Made by a program: the position numbers and the translations under genes
Notes under the pieces: model-generated
What the model saw: the letters and a program-made list of their open reading frames with translations, nothing else
Database searches by the model: none
Told to the model about the DNA's origin: nothing
Source of the DNA: Trileptium ribeirensis
Lineage: Eukaryota; Nematoda; Enoplea; Enoplida; Thoracostomopsidae
Assembly (NCBI GenBank): GCA_030248225.1
Contig: JASANE010003537.1
Span: forward strand, 27,473 to 91,472
Direction: 5' to 3'
DNA: 64,000 nt
In this document: positions 56,510-64,000 of the stretch, piece by piece
Position numbering within the stretch: the first letter of the stretch is position 1
Layout: each line of letters begins with the position of its first letter

Positions 56510-57680
56510 CATATTCTGACAGTTAGTGTTGGGCAACGACCGACTTTGTAGTCAAAACACCAGCCGACGGAATGTTAATTGTCTTTCTTTCTTAAAGTTG
56601 ATTCTTTCGTCAACTGCCGGTACATACCTGAAATCAAATTAGCATCTATTTAGGTACTTGACGGCTATTTGATATAGCCTATCTATATTTCCGAATGCAC
56701 TTAATCAAAATGTTTTGCCCCATGTTTTAAGCAGTTCTTTATTCGTCCGTTCGACCCAACGCTCCGCAAATACAGGTGAGAATTTGGACCCGTCGCTCGG
56801 TTCGATCCAAGGGACACTCAACTGAAACGATCTGGGTCCAGATATGGCAACTGATCTCCGGGCCAGGTGGACAGTTTGTTTCAATCAGCCCGGGTTCGAA
56901 CTGAACTCGCTCTGGTTCGCATAATTAAAGCATTAACTTTAACTAAAGCGTGCCTGTAGCGTTTGCATTTCTAAAATGTGGGTGAATATCGATATTTTGA
57001 TCTTGGATAGCAGTTAAAACTTAACTACTGAGCTGCTCGCAAACGAGGATGAAATATGGCGAGCATGGCTGCATTAATGGTTGACATTATGTAATCACCT
57101 ATATGTGACAGTCTTTGTGTTTATGTATATACCATCCCACCCTAAACCACAGAAATCTATCAATACTGATCTTATAAGAATTAAGCAGCTACGCCATCGT
57201 ATTCTGTGTATATCATAAAACTTATAATAGTATATCTAAAAGCGCGGAAAACAACGTGTAATAAGTGACGACAGACTAAATTGTTTCGGTAAACAGGGTT
57301 GACCGACAGTCCTTGAAAACATATGATACAAGCATCTTGATTTCTAGACGTAAGCACATCGTACTCAACGTACCGTAAACCTAACTTCATTAAACCAATA
57401 TTACTAAACAATATGCAACTTATTATGGAAATCCCGTCTAACCCCATTGAAAAGGCAGGAAATATCTTTGATGGGCTGTAAGTAACCATAAACTATCAGT
57501 GTATCATATAGACCACACCTGGACCACCTTGGAAACCAAAATATTGGAAAAAAATTTCCTCGATACATGACAGGTTTAAGCTTTCGCATAAATGAATGTA
57601 ATCTTAATTCGTGTATCGATTCAGCTGATTGTTGCACCATTCGATTTAAGCCACAAAACGGCAACAATCCGAAAAAAATA
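56510..57680. other. Noncoding stretch, nothing recognised
   Basis: Frames at 57181-57667 (minus) lack recognisable motifs. GGTTCGATCCAAGGG and CGGTTCGATCC-like words near 56800 resemble B boxes, but no A box is found at the right spacing. Confidence 0.35.
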
Positions 57681-57689
57681 CCATAAGCG

Positions 57690-58450
57690 TGGCCGAAATG
57701 GATATTTCCGTAGCCAGCTTGAAAGCTGAACTGAATGGTACAAAAATTATCGCTGTACTTTTAAAAGCAACCAATAATTTCAGATTTGGGGCTAAAGGAA
57801 AAGATATCTTTGATATACACTGAATTCCGCTATGCGTACACGTTTCTTAGACTCAGGCAAATGTCGGGCGATTTAACTCGGATCTGCTTTGAGAAGCACA
57901 ACTGCTTAGATACCAATAGTGGTTGCAATTAGATTGAAAGCTTCAAAAGCATACAGAATTAAATGCGCCACTTCGAGTATTTCGGTACAGCTATAAGCCG
58001 ACAGCAATTACATTCTTAATGTTAACGCGCCATATTTTAACGCAATTCGAGTCGGCTCAACGAGACATTTCAGAAAATGTCAACTTCAGCCGCTTTTAAG
58101 ACAAAAATTTTTTTTCGATTATGGGTTTCAAATGCTCTAAAAAAGCTTAGGATTTGGCGTAGCCTAAACCTAATCATTAATTCATGAACCGCCTTAGTTG
58201 ATTTTTTGTACCATCTGACTCAGTTCGGTAATGCGGTTCGAATATAAATTTATACGTTTATCGAGAAAATATTTTTCGAAAAATTTGTAGTACCAAGGAA
58301 ACCAACTCAAAAAATAGAAAAAAATTGTCATAAACCAGCCGAATTAGATATTTTACTGAACCGCCTCATCGAACTGAGTCGAATGGTACCAAAGTTATCT
58401 CTATATTTTCCGAATTTACCATTTTCAGGCTTTGGAAATAACTGAACAGA
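57690..58450. repeat. GACGAGCTGAGT family: arm fragment and small foldback
   Basis: 57690-57790 matches 604-700. At 58200-58395 inverted landmarks face each other: GTACCATCTGACTCAGTTCG against CGAACTGAGTCGAATGGTAC, and GCGGTTCGAA against TACTGAACCGC, with about 150 bases between. The words are the same as in the giant inverted repeat at 61-64 kb. Confidence 0.65.
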
Positions 58451-58549
58451 CCCGTCACAACTAACCCTTAGATGAAATTCCATACACCAAAATATACGTT
58501 TAGTATGTAAGACTCATATGCCTATATAATTGAGCCATACATTTTGATA

Positions 58550-59110
58550 GGGGCTGATCCCACTATGGATGGCCCACCTGCATTTACTGAAAAATGGCCG
58601 GCGCAAGTTGCCCTGGGTTCTGCATTTACTGAAAGTTTTGCCAGGGGGCATGAACGGGCGCCCGTTATTGCCAGGGGCATTTTGCTAAGAGAAAAACGGC
58701 GAAAAATCGTGTCAAACTAAAACGGTTTTAATGGAGAAAAAGTGAATTTGAAGCAGATTTTGAGAAAATTTGGGAAATTTTTGGCTTCAGGAAGGAATTT
58801 TAGTACAAATTTTGATCAAATTTTATCTACTTTGGACTGATTGGAAACAAAAACTGTACCAAGAGGGGGTGAACCGGGAGGAGCCCAAAATTTTGCCAGG
58901 GGCACGTGTTTTGAACCAAGGGGAAGCGAAAAATGGCAGCCCCCACAAATTTTGAGAGCCTAGTTGACAAAAATTGCCACAAATTAGCAATAATTGATGA
59001 AAATTTTACCTACAAAATTGAAAAAATTATGAGTTTCTGAAGGTTTAGAAAATTTTACCACCCTTGCCGAACCATCTTCCCAGCCCCCAAACGCCTACAG
59101 AGCTTCGACA
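58550..59110 (+). repeat. Relic repeat with TTTTGCCAGGGGCA words
   Basis: CATTTACTGAAA occurs twice 55 bases apart, and GCCAGGGG(G)CA(T/C) three times (58635, 58669, 58894), followed by AAATTTTAC-rich sequence and AGCTTCGACATTTATG, which resembles GCTTCGGTATTTATG at 48524. A short SINE-like GGGGCTGATCCCACT lies at 58553 and also at 18831. It looks like a decayed composite repeat; no gene. Confidence 0.4.
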
Positions 59111-61130
59111 TTTATGAATTCGGCATCTGTAAAACGATTTCTATACAAATTCAATACAACTGTTACCTATATGATTAAAGCATGATCATGTCAAACAGTC
59201 ACTGGTTTCATACAACGCGTATGCATACTATGTATTTAGGACGGCGCACACCTTCATTGTTGCGATGCCTATCTAAAATGATTTCAACTATTCTGCGGAA
59301 TTTGGTTGCATATTTCAGCAGTCACACAAATTGACGTCACTAAAGTAATCTAAATGTGTCATTTTGTAACATTTCAGAATTCGCAGTATATATTTATGTA
59401 ACAGGACTGAGGTTGTTTAGCAACTTTAGCATTTAGCTGATCACAATTGAAATTGTTATTACAGCATGTATCGCTCGGCTTACGTCACGTCAAGGAAAAC
59501 ATTGTCTTAAAGTACTTTTAGGCAAAAGGGAAGACATTGTTACAATGACTATAATAAATAACTAATAATTGATATCTTTGTTAACAAACCTGGAATCAAC
59601 TATTATCGAGCGTTTAGAAGCAGAAAGCATCTGTGAAACTGGAAAATTTTGGTAGAGCGTGCTTCTCAACCACAGGTATTTCTTACGATAACCCGACTCA
59701 TGCTATCTGAAAACAAAAAATTCGCAATAAACACAGTTCCAGTTGGCAAGTTTTCACAATTTACGAGTTTATTGCCGAAACTAGATCAAGTAGAGACCCG
59801 GCATCGTGAACGTGTTTCTACAGGATGAAATCTTTAGATGTTTGGAGAGTGCATGTATCACGACACCATAGCTACACAAACAAGTCAATAGAGTTATAAA
59901 ATCATAAAATGTAATCCATCTGGTCAGTTTCCGTCATTTTAGAAGCGAGAGCGGACCATGATCGTAGAACCGAACATAAACGTGTCTCGAAATTTCAGAT
60001 TTGGTTCAGCCAAAATTTGATGAAACAATAATGTAACATACAATATAGAATGCACGAAATGCTAATTGTCGACTCAATAATTCACTCCTTTAGTTTGGAC
60101 CACCCTGATACACTATTTTTTTCAACAAGTACATATAGGTTTATTCAACAAGTTATATTATTATTATTGTATTTTCTGCGGAAGATCGCAGACCAATCCG
60201 GATCGGCTTTAAAATTTGACAGTTCGGTCCGGTCTAGGTCTGGATCGCTGGACCGCCTGTGGTCGATAAAATTTTTCTAAACGGAAGTGCAAGTTTATTT
60301 CAAATTCTTTATAAACAACTTTATTACAGAGTATCAGCCAAATATTTTATCGTGTTGCTATGACATTGTAAATTCAGAAACGACAAAACACTGCCCTCAA
60401 CAAAAGGGTGTAAAGCGATGTGCTAATGCTGTATATACGACTCTCTTATGAGTATGTACTGCGTACGTAGCAGGGAATAACCGGAACAAAAATTTACGGA
60501 ACAAAAACCAGCAACAAACCATCCCTTTAAACCGGATCAGGAACCGGAACTTGGTCTTCGAAAATTTATATAAGAGTCAACAGATGATGGAAGAAAATGA
60601 AGGTATGATTGATACCAAATGCATTTAAAATTAACTTTCTGGAACTTTTAAAAGAACTAGAAGCTAATAATGTTTATTTATTGATCAAATATGTCGAGTT
60701 TTTCAACATTCGACCGAAAAATGCTTCCACTATTACACCATTACGTATCTGCCTCAGATAAAAATGTTTACGAAAAGCTTGGAGCAGTCGATACACACTT
60801 CGCTCTGTTCTCCAGTCGCCTCCTTCTCGCATACGTTTTATAGATATGTTTATATTCAAAAACTAATAGTTATGTCTAGAGAACGAAAAGAAGAGAATTT
60901 GATAGTAGAAGAGACACTGTTAGGCTAGCGTGACAAACGTACCCGTCGTAGATAATAATGATGACAACTTCTAATCAGAATGCTATCCGTATGATGGGTA
61001 ATGATGCTGCTGGCCGCGTTGGATGTGACGGGATATGCTGGCACAGTTTAAATGAATGTGGTTCATTGTCAAAGCAGTTTTCTCAGCTTACAGCTAACGT
61101 TACGTCTTCAATTTAGACTGATTTACCTCC
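59111..61130. other. Noncoding stretch
   Basis: 60470-60560 (CAGGGAATAACCGGAAC ... AACCGGATCAGGAACCGGAAC) is related to the ends of the hAT-like element at 8414-9066. Otherwise nothing recognised. Confidence 0.4.
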
Positions 61131-61135
61131 GCGCC

Positions 61136-64000
61136 GGTGATAACAGCAACACAGTTTTGAAAGACTTTTTTGGTTACCCAGTTGGCCGGTTTATTCCTTC
61201 CCAGAGATTTCTGGATGTGTGAAATAGCTGCCCGAGCCTCCCGGCTTAGCTCGAAATCGTTCAATTTTGAAATTCTCTCAAATATTATACATTACACGAG
61301 CAAATGTTAGTGTCAATATTTCTTTTGCTTGGTTGTATTAGTGTGATATGGCGGTATATTATATAGTAATTCTAGCATGAAGCGGAGCGTGAGAGTTTTC
61401 AAACGGAGAATTTTAACCAAAACTGCCGACTCCGGGATGGTTTTTGCCCTTTGCGGGACTCAAAACACGTTCGCGGAACCGAACCGACTCTGTGACTCAG
61501 CTCGACGAGCTGGTTTAAGGTTATATTATTATTTTTTTTTATTCTTTTTTATTTTACCCTCCCAAGCTCGAAAAATCGTTCAATTCTGAAGATATTCATC
61601 ATTGACACTCTAACAGCTCAACGAGCAAAAAACTCCATTTATGACGAAATTTTTTTAATTTCTAAGTTCCCAATGGTTCGCAAAATTTTCGAAATGTTTT
61701 TTCTCAATACATGTATAGTTCTATATAAAATTTGAATCGCATTGACGAGCTGAGTCGAATGGTGGTAAAACCGAAAAAATGGTGAGCTAAAAAATCAAAA
61801 AAAACTGTCTGTCATATAAATGGCGGAAATTGACATTTTCTGAACCAGCTCGTAAAGCTGAATCTAATGGTATTAATTTACCGCTGTATCTTGAAATTTG
61901 AACAATTTCGGGCTGGCGATCTAACCGAAGAAACCCTCACTGCTATCATACAATACACATACATGTATTACCAGTAACTATATATGACACATGTATATAT
62001 GCTGGCTTCTCGCTACTGTGGAGGTCGTCCACCCCAAACTAGTTATTTGGTATTCCGTAAACCATAGTTAATTCCAGCCAAATTTTCTCTAATCTTGTGG
62101 AACTTGTTTAATTTCAGTTTGTCGAATTTTTGTTCCCATTTTTATAAATGCAATTACAAATTGATTTAGTTCCTATTGTGAATACGAGACTTATTTATTT
62201 ACTGCAGTATTCTATTCTGAAACCCGGTGATACGACTTTTTGAGAACAACATTAGATAGTGATAGGTTTAAGCAGTTTTGCTAGGCTATAATTCTACCAA
62301 TTGCAAAACAGGTGTCTTAAATATAACATATGTGGTTGGTTACATAATAATTTTGGAACTTGGTTACTACATGGGTTCGTCTGTTGCAATTGCAGGTAAC
62401 GAAATATATTAAAATATTTTTACAAAATGTGACAAAATGAAGTCCACCAAAATATTCATAATCTATGTAGCGAGAGATATTGGGATTTTTTTCTAAATTA
62501 AACTTAATTCTCAGAGTTACTCCTTCGGCTCAAACTTAAGTTTTGATCGTGGGCCGCGTCAAAACATGTTCCATGGCTGTCTCATAAATATTTTATGTTC
62601 TTATGAGAAAATTAATTTTGCGAAACACTGAAAGCTAACTAAACATTATAATAGAAAATACAGTGGTATAAACTTTTTTGGCTCTCTGCAAATACTCAAC
62701 TTTTCAACTTAGTAGATACGTTATATAGAATTTTTTCTATTTTTAAGAAGAAACAGGTAACAACAGCATCGCCAGAAAACTTTAGCTGAGGTGGCAACCC
62801 CGCATTATGGGAGTGGGACTTGACAGTGGTAAATTCAAGTGTTTTGCAGATTGAAAACTGGGAGCATGCCACTGCCAGCCATTTAGAGAAATTATTAGTG
62901 TTTTGGCCTTGCGGTTAATGTAATTATTGCAAAACTGCGGTCTCTGGCATGTCAGGTAGGGGTTACATTCATAAGGGACAGACACCCTGAGCAATAGAAA
63001 CTTAGATCCGAGGTACCACAGTTCTCTTTAATTAAATATCATACTCGTAACTCGCAATAGAGGTTGAAATTTCGGAGCAAGCGCAGTTTCGTAAACTTTT
63101 CAGTTATTTCGTTTAATCCCCTGTAACAGGAACACTATGTTACCTGATGAAATATACTAGCCTAAACCATATATTAAAAACACTAAACCCCACCGAGAAC
63201 AACTCACAACGCATAAAGCATTTTTTGTGCTGGTTTTTATATAACCAAACCATCGTATTTCAGATTGCCGGAAAGCATATATAAACATTTGTTGGTCACG
63301 TCTTCGCAATAGGAAAAAACTAAATCAATTTGTAATTGCATTTATGAAAATGGGAACAAATTAGACCAACAGAAATTAAACAAGTTCCACAAGATTAGAG
63401 AAAATTTGGCTGGAATTAACTATGGTTTACGGAATACAAAATAGTTATTTTGGGGTGGACAAGCCTCCACAGTAGCGAGAAGCCAGCATTATATACATGT
63501 GTCATATATAGTTACTGGTAATACATATTATGTGTATATTATGATAGCAGTGAGGGTTTCTTCGGTTACATCGCCAGCCCGAAATTGTTCGAAATTTCAA
63601 GATTCAGCGGTAAATTAATACCATTAGATTCAGCTTTCCGAGCTGGTTCAGAAAATCTCAATTTCCGCCATTTATATGACAGACAGTTTTTTTTGATTTT
63701 TTAGCTCACCATTTTTTCGGTTTTACCAACATTCGACTCAGCTCGTCAATGCAATTCAAAATTTTATATAAAACTATACATGTATTGAGAAAAAACATTT
63801 TCGAAAATTTTGAGAACCATTGGGAACTTAGAAATTAAAAAAAATTTCGTCATAAATGGACAATGAATGGACATTTCTTAAACCAGCTCGTCAAGCTCGA
63901 GTCACAGAGTGCAAGGATTACCGCCATATCTTCAAAATTGAACGATTTTTCGAGCTGGGAGGGCTAACCAAAAAGTCTCAACTGTGTTGCTGTTATCACC
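61136..64000. mobile_element. Giant foldback / long terminal-inverted-repeat element (right end beyond window)
   Basis: The left arm (61136-about 62190) and right arm (about 63300-64000) are inverted copies around a 1.1 kb centre. The outer end GGTGATAACAGCAACACAGT at 61136 is matched by its reverse complement at the very end of the window. Inner parts of about 430 bases (61745-62175 against 63320-63750) are, by eye, over 90% identical. The left arm has extra duplicated segments (two copies of AGCTCGAAA(A)ATCGTTCAATT). No transposase-like frame is visible in arms or centre. Confidence 0.88.
62191..63299. other. Centre of the giant inverted repeat
   Basis: About 1.1 kb of AT-rich DNA between the arms. 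The only frame of note (62782-62994, minus, 70 codons) has no recognisable motif. It may be a captured spacer or a deleted transposase region. Confidence 0.5.

Overview
The window is nuclear DNA of an animal, most likely an invertebrate. Evidence: no dense gene layout, one spliced host gene fragment (two sigma-class glutathione S-transferase exons separated by a 4.1 kb intron), non-LTR retrotransposons of the CR1/L2/Jockey type, tRNA-derived SINE-like units, hAT- and Tc1/mariner-like MITEs, foldback elements and long tandem repeats. Base composition is AT-rich with GC-rich repeat islands. I cannot name the species. Nothing bacterial, plasmid-like or phage-like was seen (no operons, no ribosome binding sites, no CRISPR array).

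Layout. 0-17 kb: noncoding DNA with repeat relics, an hAT-type MITE with a perfect 8-bp target duplication (7120-7480), a second hAT-like element (8414-9066) holding an A/C-only tract, a 500-bp foldback (13165-13664), copies of a 350-bp repeat family (5.5 and 14.1 kb), a tandem duplication at 15.0-15.5 kb, an AGCT-centred hairpin array at 15.8 kb, and one unrecognised hydrophilic reading frame (15994-16548, minus). 17.6-21.2 kb: an LTR-like unit with repeated CAGCCGTCCGG modules, three copies of one SINE-like family, a 450-bp dispersed repeat and a (TA)n run. 23-30 kb: three non-LTR retrotransposon remnants: a Jockey-type 3' end (plus), an endonuclease/RT element (minus) with an intact 479-residue RT frame, and a broken CR1/L2-type element (minus).

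34.7-39.1 kb: GST exons 1 and 2 on the minus strand. The intron between them holds a mariner-like MITE and a satellite-like array of about 160-bp units. 40.5-47.5 kb: a larger LTR-like region related to the one at 17.6 kb, with strong strand-composition switches, followed by a third RT-bearing element (plus, 581-residue frame) and a second copy of the 450-bp repeat. 48-54 kb: a GC-rich repeat duplicated in tandem, with a 413-bp terminal-inverted-repeat element between the two copies, and a second hairpin array at 50.1 kb. 55.2-56.5 kb: the longest copy of the 350-bp repeat family. 57.7-64 kb: copies of a repeat family marked by GACGAGCTGAGTCGAATGG, ending in a very large inverted repeat (61136 to at least 64000) whose right arm runs off the window.

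The only convincing host gene is the GST fragment; I could not find its later exons. Almost everything else is mobile-element DNA in various stages of decay. The most promising undescribed material is the set of structured noncoding repeat families: the LTR-like units with GC modules, the hairpin arrays, the giant foldback, and the terminal-box repeat with 350-bp units.
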